Source of the DNA: Clostridiales bacterium SIT11
Lineage (GTDB): Bacteria; Bacillota; Clostridia; Tissierellales; Peptoniphilaceae
Length of the DNA: 64,000 nt
NCBI GenBank assembly: GCA_001299455.1
Contig: CYUK01000003.1
Location: forward strand, 868,001 to 932,000
Direction of reading: 5' to 3'
Part shown: positions 24,175 through 32,845 of the stretch, in pieces
How positions within the stretch are numbered: position 1 is the stretch's first letter
How the letters are laid out: every line of letters begins with the position of its first letter
Notes under the pieces: model-generated
The model's database searches: none
Seen by the model: the letters and a program-made list of their open reading frames with translations, nothing else
What the model was told of the DNA's origin: nothing
Translations under genes and position numbers: made by a program

Positions 24175-26253
24175 TTACTGTACTGAATCAAAAAGTTCTT
24201 CATAGCTTGCTAGAGACCAGGACCGGCGGCTCATAGCTTTTTCCAGCCCGTCCGATGTTTGCCGGATTTCTTCTAATTGGGCCACTAGGTCCTTTTGGAG
24301 GAGCTGGGCTCTTTCTTCCAAACTTGTCAGGTCTCGGCTCTTCTTTAAAATCTCTTCTAAGACTTCTTTTTCCTCATAAAGTTTATCCAGGCCTTGACTT
24401 AGGCTGTCTAAATAAGCCTTCAGGCCCTTGGAACTTGAAACTTCCACCGCATCCTTGATAAAACGAATTTCTTGGATAACAGAAGGAATAATATCTTTCT
24501 CCAGCATAGATAAGAGGGTTCTTCCCTCCAGTCCATGGACATTTACGACTTGTTCCAGACCCACTTCATAGAGGGCCAAGAGTTCCTTGCTTGTAAAAAT
24601 TCCATTCCGAATAAAAAGTTCAATGGAGGCATCATGGCGGAGGGAGCTCAAGGCTTCATAGTAGGTGTTAAAGCAGGGAAGTCCCCGTTTTTCCGCTTCT
24701 TTTCTCCATTCCTCGGCGTAGTTGTCTCCGCTGTAGAGGACCCGCTTGTGGGCCTGTAATTCCTTCCGAATCAGGGCATAGGCTTCTCTTTCTAAGTCCT
24801 CTCCTTCTAGGCCTTCCAGGGAGTCTCCATAGCCAGATAAAATATCCGCCATGGCCGTATTTAAGACAATGTTAACGTCGCTGGCCCCAAGGGAAGACCC
24901 TAGCATCCGGAATTCAAACTTATTTCCTGTAAAGGCAAAGGGACTGGTCCGGTTCCGGTCAGCCAAGTCTCTAGGCACATAGGCCAAGCTGTTAATCCGG
25001 ATGGCTTCCACATCCATTTTCGGAGAAAGGTCCCCTTCTAAGATGGACCGCAAAACTTCTTCCAAGTCCTCTCCCAGGAACATGGAAATAATGGCTGGCG
25101 GCGCTTCTTGGCCCCCCAGCCGCTTGTCATTGCTGGGAGAAGATGAGGCAACCCTCAGAAGAGTGGCATACTTGTCTGCCGTCACCACCATGGCCGTCAT
25201 AAAAATTAAAAAGAGAAGGTTGTTTTGAGGAGTCTCTCCAGGGTCAAAGCAGTTTAAGCCGTAGTTTGTGGCTAGAGAATAATTATTGTGTTTCCCGGAC
25301 CCATTGACCCCCTTAAAGGGCTTTTCGTGGAGGAGGCATTTTAAGCCATGCTGATGGGCAATATCCTGTAAAAGAGACATGCAGAGGTGGTTGTTATCAA
25401 TACTCACATTGCTGTTTTCAAAAAGGACCGCCACTTCAAATTGGCAGGGAGCCGCTTCATTGTGTTCCGTCTTTGCATAGACTCCTAATTTATAGAGTTC
25501 CTTGTTTAAGTCTTGGTAAAAATCCATGACCCTTTGGGGGATGGACCCAAAATAGTGGTCATCCAGCTCCTGGCCCTTGGGTTGTTCCGCTCCGACTAAG
25601 GTGCAGTCACAGTTCATAAGGTCCGGTCTGGTCTTGGCCAGTTTTTCATCCACCAAGAAAAATTCCTGTTCCAAGCCCACCTTGGGACGGATCCGATAGG
25701 TGTGCTCTTCCTTGGCAAAGAGGTTGGCAATCCTTGCTCCTTCAACGCCCACTAGGTTCATAGATTCCAGGAGAGGTCCCCTCTTGTCCAGTTTTTCTCC
25801 CCGGTAGGAGACAAAAATTGAAGGAATGTAGAGAATATTGTCCAGGATAAAGGAATTGGCTGTACAATCCCAGTAAGTGTAGCCTCGGGCTTCAAAGGTC
25901 GACCGCATTCCCCCGCTGGGAAAGCTGGAGGCATCCGGTTCTCCCTTAATGAGTTCCTTGCCAGAAAACCGAATCATGGGCTCCAATTCATCTGTCCGGT
26001 CCATAAAGGATTCGTGCTTCTTGGCCGTCACTCCATTTAAAGGGATAAACCAGTGGGCGTAGTGGGTGGCGCCATTTTCAATGGCCCAGGTCTTCATGGC
26101 ATGGGCAATGGCATCTGCCGTTTCCCGGTCCAAGTCCTCTTGATTACGGATAGCACTTTTCCATTTTAAGTAAATGGGATAGGGCAGCCTTTCTTTCATT
26201 TTTTGCTTATTAAAAGTCATTTTTGCAAAGTCATGTAAGGAATTTTCTCTCAT
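24175..26253 (-). CDS. glnN: Glutamine synthetase type III
   Basis: About 692 residues, far longer than GSI (about 450) and typical of GSIII. Supportive stretches are HYAHWFIPLNG near 70, GLEQEFFLVDE (about 200), KTEHNEAAPCQFEVA (about 265), GVNGSGKHNNYSLATN (about 320) and the tail with coiled-coil character. It makes glutamine from glutamate and ammonia with ATP. GGGAGG precedes the ATG at 26253. The leader holds a terminator-like hairpin, so expression may be attenuated. It is the first gene of a glnN-pyrG-ppaC operon. GSIII is common in anaerobic Firmicutes and Bacteroidetes. Confidence 0.95.
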   Translation of the reverse strand: MRENSLHDFAKMTFNKQKMKERLPYPIYLKWKSAIRNQEDLDRETADAIAHAMKTWAIENGATHYAHWFIPLNGVTAKKHESFMDRTDELEPMIRFSGKELIKGEPDASSFPSGGMRSTFEARGYTYWDCTANSFILDNILYIPSIFVSYRGEKLDKRGPLLESMNLVGVEGARIANLFAKEEHTYRIRPKVGLEQEFFLVDEKLAKTRPDLMNCDCTLVGAEQPKGQELDDHYFGSIPQRVMDFYQDLNKELYKLGVYAKTEHNEAAPCQFEVAVLFENSNVSIDNNHLCMSLLQDIAHQHGLKCLLHEKPFKGVNGSGKHNNYSLATNYGLNCFDPGETPQNNLLFLIFMTAMVVTADKYATLLRVASSSPSNDKRLGGQEAPPAIISMFLGEDLEEVLRSILEGDLSPKMDVEAIRINSLAYVPRDLADRNRTSPFAFTGNKFEFRMLGSSLGASDVNIVLNTAMADILSGYGDSLEGLEGEDLEREAYALIRKELQAHKRVLYSGDNYAEEWRKEAEKRGLPCFNTYYEALSSLRHDASIELFIRNGIFTSKELLALYEVGLEQVVNVHGLEGRTLLSMLEKDIIPSVIQEIRFIKDAVEVSSSKGLKAYLDSLSQGLDKLYEEKEVLEEILKKSRDLTSLEERAQLLQKDLVAQLEEIRQTSDGLEKAMSRRSWSLASYEELFDSVQ

Positions 26254-26274
26254 AATACCTCCCTCAGGAAACAC

Positions 26275-26306
26275 AAAAAATTGGTTCCTTCCTATAAAGA
26301 ACCAAT
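26275..26306 (-). terminator. Terminator-like hairpin in the glnN leader (possible attenuator)
   Basis: ATTGGTTC and GAACCAAT pair around an 11-base loop and are followed by six T on the minus strand. It lies between the promoter and glnN. The flanking AAACACA and TGTGTTT can extend the stem. Confidence 0.65.
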
Positions 26307-26335
26307 ATAAAAAAACTTATGATGTGTTTTCTTTT

Positions 26336-26364
26336 ATAATACTGAAAAAATCCAGACTTGTCAA
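26336..26364 (-). promoter_or_regulatory. Promoter of glnN-pyrG-ppaC
   Basis: TTGACA and TATTAT on the minus strand with a 17-base spacer. Confidence 0.85.
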
Positions 26365-26497
26365 TGGACTGGAGGGTCTAGGCAAACATTTTTCTTGGGG
26401 CTAAAAAATTTTTTTAGAGCTTTTTCCCCTAACTTATAAATTTATAAATAAACTTTTACCTAAGAATAAAGGCTAAACAGCCATCTCTTTTTGAAAC

Positions 26498-26526
26498 TTG
26501 ACAGCAAAAAAAGAAAGTTTTATTAT
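26498..26526 (+). promoter_or_regulatory. Promoter of the small membrane protein gene
   Basis: TTGACA and TATTAT on the plus strand with a 17-base spacer. It lies inside a longer open frame (26491 on) and so supports the downstream TTG start. Between the divergent promoters (26365-26497) I see only an AT-rich hairpin and no gene. Confidence 0.7.
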
Positions 26527-26607
26527 GAACTTGTAAAATTTTTCATTGTTTCCCTATTTCTTTATTTTGCCGGAACAATCTGTTATTTTATAAAAAAGGA
26601 GGATCTT

Positions 26608-26850
26608 TTGAGAAAGCAATACCGCCTATTCACAGCGATTTATATTATTCTTTCATCGATTCTGAGGATGCTTGGGCACGCTGGCCTCTTATCCTCCACT
26701 GGAGTTAACAACCTGTTTTTACTCCTCCAAACTCTATTTCTTCTTGTGAGTATCCGAGAAGTACTTATCCTTAAAAAGACAAAGGACTATGATATTGCCG
26801 TCCCTGCATTTATCTGTCTTCTGACTGTATCCAGTTCTCAAGTTTTTTAA
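26608..26850 (+). CDS. Small hypothetical membrane protein
   Basis: 80 residues with two to three hydrophobic segments (about 7-22, 33-50 and 61-78 of the protein). The start is TTG 26608, because AAGGAGG ends about five bases upstream and a good promoter lies before it. The open frame extends upstream to 26491 and that part also looks membrane-like (FFIVSLFLYFAGTICYF). A longer 119-residue protein is therefore possible, but no ribosome site supports it. Base composition is AT-rich. A strong terminator follows. I recognise no family. Confidence 0.5.
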   Translation: MRKQYRLFTAIYIILSSILRMLGHAGLLSSTGVNNLFLLLQTLFLLVSIREVLILKKTKDYDIAVPAFICLLTVSSSQVF

Positions 26851-26863
26851 AATCATTTTTAAG

Positions 26864-26908
26864 AAAAAGCCAAGGCCTGTAGATTTTCTATAGGTCTTGG
26901 CTTTTTTA
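26864..26908 (+). terminator. Strong terminator after the small membrane protein
   Basis: AAAAGCCAAGGCCT pairs with AGGTCTTGGCTTTT, with one G-T pair, around a short loop and is followed by T-run. Confidence 0.8.
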
Positions 26909-27045
26909 TAGCTTACCCGACCTTTGATTATTTTTTACATTTTCTTTCCTTCGTGCTATCCTTATATTTAAGGAAAGAACTTGTCCCTAGAGACTTCTCT
27001 TCCATTTTAAGCCGAGCTTTTGTCCTATTGTAAAGGAGCTGTCCC

Positions 27046-28884
27046 ATGTATCAAAGAAAGCAAAGTTCAGAAAAAACAAGTCTGGGCCGGGACCTGGTCC
27101 TCATCCTCTTTTTGTCCCTTCTCCTGACTCTTATGACTGTCCCCTTTATTGATGAGGTCCCAGACCCTAGCCTTCTTCCCAGCTTCGTCAAGTCCCCTCT
27201 GATTTTTCTTATGAACTACCTTCCTGTATGCCTTCTCTTTCTTATTCTCTATTTTGCCACAGGCCGGCTCTCTCTGAGTTTCCTTGTCCTGGGAAGTCTC
27301 CTCCTTGGCCTGGGGCTGGGCCAGCAAAATAAACTTTTCTACCGCCAGGACTATATCCGCCTGACAGACCTGGCTCTTCTCAAGGAAGCCTGGGGAATGG
27401 TGGCAACAGGCAATTCCATTCACTTCCACAGGGTTTATCTTCCTTGTCTTTTGGGCCTGCTTGCCCTTTCCTTCCTATGGAGGAAGGCCTTCCCCTCTCA
27501 TTTAAGGACTCCCCAGCGAATCCTAGGTCTGGGCCTTTCTCTGCTTCTAACTTTTATCTCTTTAAATACAGTGTTAACCCATAGGGACACCTACTGGAAC
27601 CATTCCATGGGCCGTTACCATCCCTATATTGAGGTGGACCGGGCCAAGGACCGGGGCCTAGTCTATAGCTTTTTTTATGCCTACCGGGACTTTTTTTATA
27701 GGGCTCCTGACCACTACCAGGCCAAGGAAGTGGAAGAAATTTTTGCCTCCTATCCAGAGTCCATGCCTAGTAGCCAAGAAAAGGTGGATATCATTTTAAT
27801 CCTGGGAGAATCTTTTGCCGACTTGGAATCCAAGGGGGCCAAGGTCCGTCCAGAAGTCTACCAGTCCTTCCGGGCCCTCCAAGGGCAAAGTATCCATGGA
27901 AACATGCAAAACTATAGCTTTGGTGGTGGGACCATTGAAACAGAACGGAATGTCCTGGCCGGCCTTTTTAACCACCCTCCCTATGTGAAAAACCAAAACA
28001 CCTTCCCCTGGATGTTAAAATCTCAAGGCTACGAAGTCACTTCCATGCATCCCTTTACAGGAACCTTCTACAACCGGTTAAATACCAACAAATACCTAGG
28101 CCTAGAAAACTTTCTCTATGCTGAAAATTATTTTAATGACTACTTTGTCAACCAAGAAGGGAACTATTTCCCGGACAAGCTCCTCTTTCCCTTGGTCCTA
28201 AACCACTACGACCAGAGGAAAAAGGACAGGCCTTATTTTAATTTTATTGCCACCATGCAAAACCACACTCCCTATAGCTCTGAAGACAAGGGAAGGGAAG
28301 ACTACCTAGACAGGGCCAGTTTTCAGGGGGATGAAGCAAGCTACAACAGTGCCAATAACTATCTTTCCGGTATCAAGGACACCGGAGACCAGCTTTTAAA
28401 ATTTACCCAGGAATTGGAAGCAAGGTCTTCCCCTGTGGTGGTAATCTTTTTTGGAGACCACCTGGCCAGGCTGGGAGCCCAAGGAGAAATTTACCCCATG
28501 ATGGGAATTGACACCGGCCTAGACCATCCCCAGGGCTGGTTAAATAATTACACCACGCCCTATCTTATTTGGGGAAATTCCAAGGCCAAGGAAGTTTTAA
28601 ACAAGCCCCTGGAGGGCCAAGGGCCCTATATGAGTAACTTCTACCTCTTTGCCTATGGCCTCCACGAGTTGGGCTTTAAGAGCCCCTATATTCAGTATTT
28701 AATGGACCGGATCCAAAGCCTGCCTATTGAAGCCACGACCTATAATTATGAAGAGGGCCAGCTGACAGACAAGCCTAGCCAAAAAGCCCTGGAGAAAAAA
28801 GAAGAATTCCAGAAGGTCCAATACTACTACAATACCCACTTCCTCTATGAGGACCTTGTCCCTTCAGGGTCCAAGGATGCCTAG
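27046..28884 (+). CDS. LtaS-like membrane sulfatase/phosphoglycerol transferase (first copy)
   Basis: 612 residues. About five membrane helices fill the first 190 residues, then an external sulfatase-fold domain. Visible are the metal Glu in VDIILILGESFAD (about 250), the nucleophile Thr in SFGGGTIETERNVLAG (about 305), the NHTPYSSED region (about 410) and VVIFFGDHLARLG (about 470). LtaS-type enzymes polymerise glycerol-phosphate from phosphatidylglycerol outside the membrane. AAAGGAG precedes the ATG. A second paralog is at 53487-55295. It shares a bidirectional terminator with the DHHW/MBOAT pair. The exact polymer is uncertain. Confidence 0.88.
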   Translation: MYQRKQSSEKTSLGRDLVLILFLSLLLTLMTVPFIDEVPDPSLLPSFVKSPLIFLMNYLPVCLLFLILYFATGRLSLSFLVLGSLLLGLGLGQQNKLFYRQDYIRLTDLALLKEAWGMVATGNSIHFHRVYLPCLLGLLALSFLWRKAFPSHLRTPQRILGLGLSLLLTFISLNTVLTHRDTYWNHSMGRYHPYIEVDRAKDRGLVYSFFYAYRDFFYRAPDHYQAKEVEEIFASYPESMPSSQEKVDIILILGESFADLESKGAKVRPEVYQSFRALQGQSIHGNMQNYSFGGGTIETERNVLAGLFNHPPYVKNQNTFPWMLKSQGYEVTSMHPFTGTFYNRLNTNKYLGLENFLYAENYFNDYFVNQEGNYFPDKLLFPLVLNHYDQRKKDRPYFNFIATMQNHTPYSSEDKGREDYLDRASFQGDEASYNSANNYLSGIKDTGDQLLKFTQELEARSSPVVVIFFGDHLARLGAQGEIYPMMGIDTGLDHPQGWLNNYTTPYLIWGNSKAKEVLNKPLEGQGPYMSNFYLFAYGLHELGFKSPYIQYLMDRIQSLPIEATTYNYEEGQLTDKPSQKALEKKEEFQKVQYYYNTHFLYEDLVPSGSKDA

Positions 28885-28901
28885 CCTTGGGTATTTTCCA
28901 T

Positions 28902-28947
28902 AAAAAACTCTGAAAACCAGAATGTCTCCTGGCTTTCAGAGTTTTTT
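28902..28947. terminator. Bidirectional terminator between convergent envelope genes
   Basis: 19-base arms (28902-28920 and 28929-28947) pair with one mismatch, flanked by AAAAAA and TTTTTT. Confidence 0.85.
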
Positions 28948-28967
28948 GTTTCTTGTCCACTTTTTTC

Positions 28968-30116
28968 TTAAAAGAACCGGCCATTGGGGGATTTTTTCAA
29001 GTACATGGAAGAATCTCTAATGCATAGGACATAGTCATAATCTCCGGACTTCACTTCCTCCATAAAATCTTCCGGGTTTCCATAGCGGAAGTCAAAACTG
29101 GTTAACTTCCCGCAATAAGGAGCAAGGACGGTTTCCAGGGCATTGGTGTAGGAGTCTCCGTAAATTAAAAGTTTTAAGCCCTTCTCATTGTCGGTTTTAA
29201 GCTGGCCATAACCTACATCCCCTTCCATATAGACCCCATAGTCCACAGTAGATTTTTGATCTTGTAGGTCTAAGATTTTTCCCTCCCCACCGGCAACTTG
29301 ATAGCTATAGGAAAAGGGCTTTTGGTAGCGGGGGTAATACAGTTTTTCTTCCGGTCCCAGGCCTGGAATCTTCCGGGACCTGGACCCTACAAAGGGCCGG
29401 AGGTCCTTGCAAATTTTATAATCTTTTTCTAAGTTATAGTCTCTCTTTGGATCTAGTTTTTCTAAAATCTTCTGGCTGGCAAGAAGGGCTCCCTGGGCCT
29501 GTAAGTGGTGGTCTGTCCTTAAGTAATAGGCAGAGGGATTTTTCAAAAGAAGGGGACTCAAAAAAAGACTGTCCACACTTTTCTTTTCTAATTCTCCTTG
29601 AAAGTCCTTTTCCAAAACTCCTAAAAAGCTTGTGGATTCCATATAAAAGGGGTAGTCCTTGGCAAAGGCCTGGGTGTGGTTGGGAAGGCCGATAAAGACA
29701 AAGTGACTTCCCTCTTCTTCACAAAATTTCGCCAGCTTCCCGTAAAAGTTCCCCATGTCTTCCAAGCTTTCATCTGGGGCAATAGTGTCCGTTTGAATTC
29801 CATTGACATAGGCCAGGAGGGTATCTCCCTTCCAGTAGACATTGTTGACCACAGGCCGGCCTAGGACTTTTCCTTGAAAGCCCGCCTTCCAAGAAATCAA
29901 GTCTTGCCGGAGGGGGTGGGTGTCTTGGAGGATGTCATTTAATTTGGTAAAAAAATCTCCTTGAACCAGGTCCTTGGCTGTCACTTCCTTTAGGCTCTTG
30001 GTTTCACGATTTTCAGAAAAAAGCAGACCTTGGTAGGGGAAAAGAACAGGACCCAGACCCATACAGAGGAGAAGGGCAAAAAATAAACTGATGTAAATAA
30101 CTCGTAAAAATTTCAT
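28968..30116 (-). CDS. DHHW-family (AlgX/AlgJ-like) SGNH hydrolase
   Basis: 382 residues with an N-terminal signal anchor (about 7-25). The catalytic pattern of alginate-acetylation partners is visible: LRTDHHLQAQGALL near 205, with DHHL in place of the usual DHHW, and LLIYGDSYTNAL near 325 for the nucleophile Ser. Such proteins act outside the membrane and pass an acetyl group, delivered by an MBOAT protein, to a polysaccharide. The gene follows the MBOAT gene by 10 bases, which is the standard pairing. The polymer acetylated here is unknown. Confidence 0.85.
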   Translation of the reverse strand: MKFLRVIYISLFFALLLCMGLGPVLFPYQGLLFSENRETKSLKEVTAKDLVQGDFFTKLNDILQDTHPLRQDLISWKAGFQGKVLGRPVVNNVYWKGDTLLAYVNGIQTDTIAPDESLEDMGNFYGKLAKFCEEEGSHFVFIGLPNHTQAFAKDYPFYMESTSFLGVLEKDFQGELEKKSVDSLFLSPLLLKNPSAYYLRTDHHLQAQGALLASQKILEKLDPKRDYNLEKDYKICKDLRPFVGSRSRKIPGLGPEEKLYYPRYQKPFSYSYQVAGGEGKILDLQDQKSTVDYGVYMEGDVGYGQLKTDNEKGLKLLIYGDSYTNALETVLAPYCGKLTSFDFRYGNPEDFMEEVKSGDYDYVLCIRDSSMYLKKSPNGRFF

Positions 30117-30126
30117 GTCCTCCTCC

Positions 30127-31518
30127 TTAAAAACGAAAATAGATAAAGGGATTAAAATCCCCTGTCAGCATATAGACTACAGCCAGGCCAAAGGCAGCCA
30201 TTAAAACCAAAGAACCTAAAAGGTTTATCCCCAGAGATTCCCGTCTTTTCTTAAACCAAATTTTTTCCAGAGGCGTAGAAAAAACTAGGGCCAGGAAAAA
30301 GGGAAGACCGTAGACGACCAGGGGATAGAAGTCCTTGCCTCCCCCAGTCAGGCCTCCATAGGCTCCCGTTAAAGATTTAAGAAGGTTTCCCAGGACAGAA
30401 AGGTCTTCACAGCGGAAGATCATCCAGGCAAAAAAGACCAGAACCAGGGTCAAAATATGGCCGAAAATTCCCAGGTCCTTCTCCTTTAATAAAAACTTTT
30501 CTCCAATTAAAAGGAGGAAGTAAAAGAGCCCCCAAAAAATATAGTTCCAGTAGGCTCCATGCCAGAGGCCTGTCAAAAACCACACGATAAAGAGGTTGAG
30601 GACCTGCCGGGCCTTCCCCTTCCGGTTCCCTCCCAGGGGAATGTAGACATAATCTTTAAACCAGCTACTCAAGGACATGTGCCAGCGCCGCCAAAAGTCT
30701 GTAATAGACCGGGCCATGTAGGGAAAGTTGAAGTTTTCTAGGAAGTGGAAGCCGAAAATCCGTCCTAGCCCGATGGCCATGTCAGAATAACCGGAAAAGT
30801 CATAGTAAATTTGCAGGGAAAAACTGACCATGGCCAGGAAAAATCCCAGGACGCTGGTCTTGCCCAAAAGGTCGTCATAGTAGTAGTTGGCCACCAGGGC
30901 CATTTGGTTGGCAATCAGGATTTTTTTGGCAAAGCCCAGGGAAAACCTAAGGAGACCTTCACTAATATCTTCCAGGCTATGGGTCCTCTTTTCTATTTCT
31001 CCAGCCACCGTCTCATAGCGAACAATGGGCCCTGCAATGAGCTGGGGAAAAAGGCTGATGTAGAGTCCCACTTTAAGGGGGTTATCCTGGGCCCGGGTCC
31101 TTTTTTTGTAGACATCTAAAACATAGGACAGGGCCTGGAAGGTAAAAAAGGAAATCCCTATGGGCATGATAATTTTCCTTGCCTGGTAGTCCCGGCCCAG
31201 GAGGACAGAGAGATTTCTCAGGGTAAAGTTAAAGTATTTAAAATAAAAGAGGGGAAGGAGGTTTAAAAGGAGGCAAAAAAGAAGGCCCAACTTTTTCCAT
31301 GGCCCGTCTTTAATCCGGGAAAAGACCTTGGCAAACAAGTAATTTAAGAGGATGCTATAGACCATGACCCAGGTCATGACCCCCTCTCCAGTAAAGTAAA
31401 AGAAGAGGGAAAAAACAAGAAGGACCCTATTTTTTCTCTCTAGGCCCGGGACCAAAAAATAGGCCAGGAAAACCAGGGGCAGGAAATAAAATAAAAATGT
31501 AGAGCTGGAAAAGACCAT
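30127..31518 (-). CDS. MBOAT family membrane O-acyltransferase (AlgI/DltB-like)
   Basis: 463 residues with about ten hydrophobic segments. It starts MVFSSSTFLFYFLPL, as AlgI proteins do. Typical motifs are MPIGISFFTFQALSYVLDVYK (about 122), FWRRWHMSLSSWFKDYVYIPLGG (about 285) and the catalytic His in FLTGLWHGAYWNYIFWG (about 325). ATG 31518 is chosen because GGAGGAAAAT lies directly upstream. It forms a two-gene operon with the DHHW protein. The likely role is transfer of an acetyl group across the membrane to an envelope polysaccharide. Confidence 0.9.
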   Translation of the reverse strand: MVFSSSTFLFYFLPLVFLAYFLVPGLERKNRVLLVFSLFFYFTGEGVMTWVMVYSILLNYLFAKVFSRIKDGPWKKLGLLFCLLLNLLPLFYFKYFNFTLRNLSVLLGRDYQARKIIMPIGISFFTFQALSYVLDVYKKRTRAQDNPLKVGLYISLFPQLIAGPIVRYETVAGEIEKRTHSLEDISEGLLRFSLGFAKKILIANQMALVANYYYDDLLGKTSVLGFFLAMVSFSLQIYYDFSGYSDMAIGLGRIFGFHFLENFNFPYMARSITDFWRRWHMSLSSWFKDYVYIPLGGNRKGKARQVLNLFIVWFLTGLWHGAYWNYIFWGLFYFLLLIGEKFLLKEKDLGIFGHILTLVLVFFAWMIFRCEDLSVLGNLLKSLTGAYGGLTGGGKDFYPLVVYGLPFFLALVFSTPLEKIWFKKRRESLGINLLGSLVLMAAFGLAVVYMLTGDFNPFIYFRF

Positions 31519-31634
31519 ATTTTCCTCCGTCAAGTGAAAATTATTCAGATAAAAGCTGTAAATTTGAAAATTTAGCCAAAAATCATGGTTAAAATCCTTT
31601 AAAACATGGTATCTATAAGGAAAGAGGTGATGCT

Positions 31635-32210
31635 ATGTACGAGATTTCTTTAAATCAAAATGAAAAAAGGCAAGTCTTAGGCGTTCTAGAAAGCCGGGAA
31701 GACCTAGAAGCCTTCCTGGAAGCCATGAAGAATTCTCTTCCTTTTAATGGAGAAGAAGATTCCTTATACCTGGATCCCGCCCAGTTAAAGGACTACCAAG
31801 AGTTTTCCTTCCGGGGCCACATCCTTCCCCTAAGTCGCTTTGCCTTTGCTAGCCTAGATCCCATCTACCTAGATATCTTATACTTAAACAATCTTTCCCA
31901 AAAAGGAGAAGGATACTTAGAGGGGACTACGGTCATCGAAAATTATGCCATCCCCAATGAAGAAGTGAAATCCTATATTGAAGAAAGAGAGACCGCCTAT
32001 AGCCGGGTGAAGACCAGCTTAGAAAAAATGGGTTACCATGCCACCCGGTCCCTACAAGGTTCAGAAGATGGAGAGGCCATTGTTTTGGAAAATGGTCCCT
32101 TTGGCCAATGGTATTTTGCCGCCCTCGATCCAGCTTTTGTGGAAGCGGTCCCCAAAGAGGACCGAGACCTAGAGGCTTTTGTCCGGTCTTTCCTTGCTGA
32201 AGAAGATTAA
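31635..32210 (+). CDS. Hypothetical cytoplasmic protein
   Basis: 191 residues, acidic, with no signal sequence or membrane helix. The ATG at 31635 follows AAGAGGTGAT. The sequence has alternating acidic and aromatic patches (SRFAFASLDPIYLDILYLN, GPFGQWYFAALDPAF) but no motif I recognise. Codon use is like that of the neighbouring host genes, so it is probably real. The nitroreductase-like gene follows after 30 bases in the same direction, suggesting one transcript. Function is unknown. Confidence 0.7.
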   Translation: MYEISLNQNEKRQVLGVLESREDLEAFLEAMKNSLPFNGEEDSLYLDPAQLKDYQEFSFRGHILPLSRFAFASLDPIYLDILYLNNLSQKGEGYLEGTTVIENYAIPNEEVKSYIEERETAYSRVKTSLEKMGYHATRSLQGSEDGEAIVLENGPFGQWYFAALDPAFVEAVPKEDRDLEAFVRSFLAEED

Positions 32211-32240
32211 GCCTCATATAAAAATGCTGAGGAGGATACT

Positions 32241-32810
32241 ATGATACCAGAATCACTTAGACAAAGAGGAAGCGTATATGCCTTAAATAAGGACCTGCCC
32301 CTATCCAAGGAACAGATCGGTTACCTAGTGGAGGACATTGTGGAACTTGTTCCCGATGCCTTTGATATGAAGTCCAGCCGTGTGGTCCTCTGCTTTAATG
32401 ACAAGCACGAAGCCCTGTGGGACCTGGTGGACAAGGCCTATGACTTTAAAATTGACCCGGAAAAAATTGCCGGCTACAAGGCCGCTGCTGGAACCATCCT
32501 CTTTTTCGTAGATGAAGTTACTGTAGATTCCTACAAGGAGCAGTTTGCCATCTATAAAAATTTCTTTGACACCTGGGCAGACCAGGCTTCTGGCATGCTC
32601 CAAATCTCCATTTGGACCGGCCTGGCTGAAGAAGGAATTGGGGCCAATATCCAACACTATAACCCTGTTATTGACAGCAAGGTTCATGAACTTTTTGACC
32701 TGCCCCCTTCCTACCGGCTCGTAGCTGAAATGCCCTTTGGCGGCATTGCCAAGCATCCTGCAGACAAGGACAGAGAAGATGTGGCCAGAAGGGTCACCAT
32801 TATCGATTAA
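32241..32810 (+). CDS. Nitroreductase-family protein (Frm2/HBN1-like)
   Basis: 189 residues. It begins IPESLRQRGSVYALNKDLPLS, matching the R-S-x-Y-A-L start of the HBN1/Frm2 branch of FMN nitroreductases. IQHYNPVIDSKVHELFDLP and LVAEMPFGGIAKHP near the C-terminus are also typical. Family members bind FMN and use NAD(P)H to reduce nitro compounds or quinones, or respond to fatty acids and oxidants. GGAGG lies just upstream of the ATG. A second, different nitroreductase-like gene is at 36854-37375. Substrate is unknown. Confidence 0.85.
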   Translation: MIPESLRQRGSVYALNKDLPLSKEQIGYLVEDIVELVPDAFDMKSSRVVLCFNDKHEALWDLVDKAYDFKIDPEKIAGYKAAAGTILFFVDEVTVDSYKEQFAIYKNFFDTWADQASGMLQISIWTGLAEEGIGANIQHYNPVIDSKVHELFDLPPSYRLVAEMPFGGIAKHPADKDREDVARRVTIID

Positions 32811-32817
32811 CTTGGAG

Positions 32818-32845
32818 AAGAGAGGACTGTGGTCCTCTTTTTTTA
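32818..32845 (+). terminator. Terminator after the HBN1-like gene
   Basis: AGAGGAC and GTCCTCT pair around TGTG, followed by a T-run. It reaches the stop codon of the convergent chromate-transporter gene. Confidence 0.8.
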
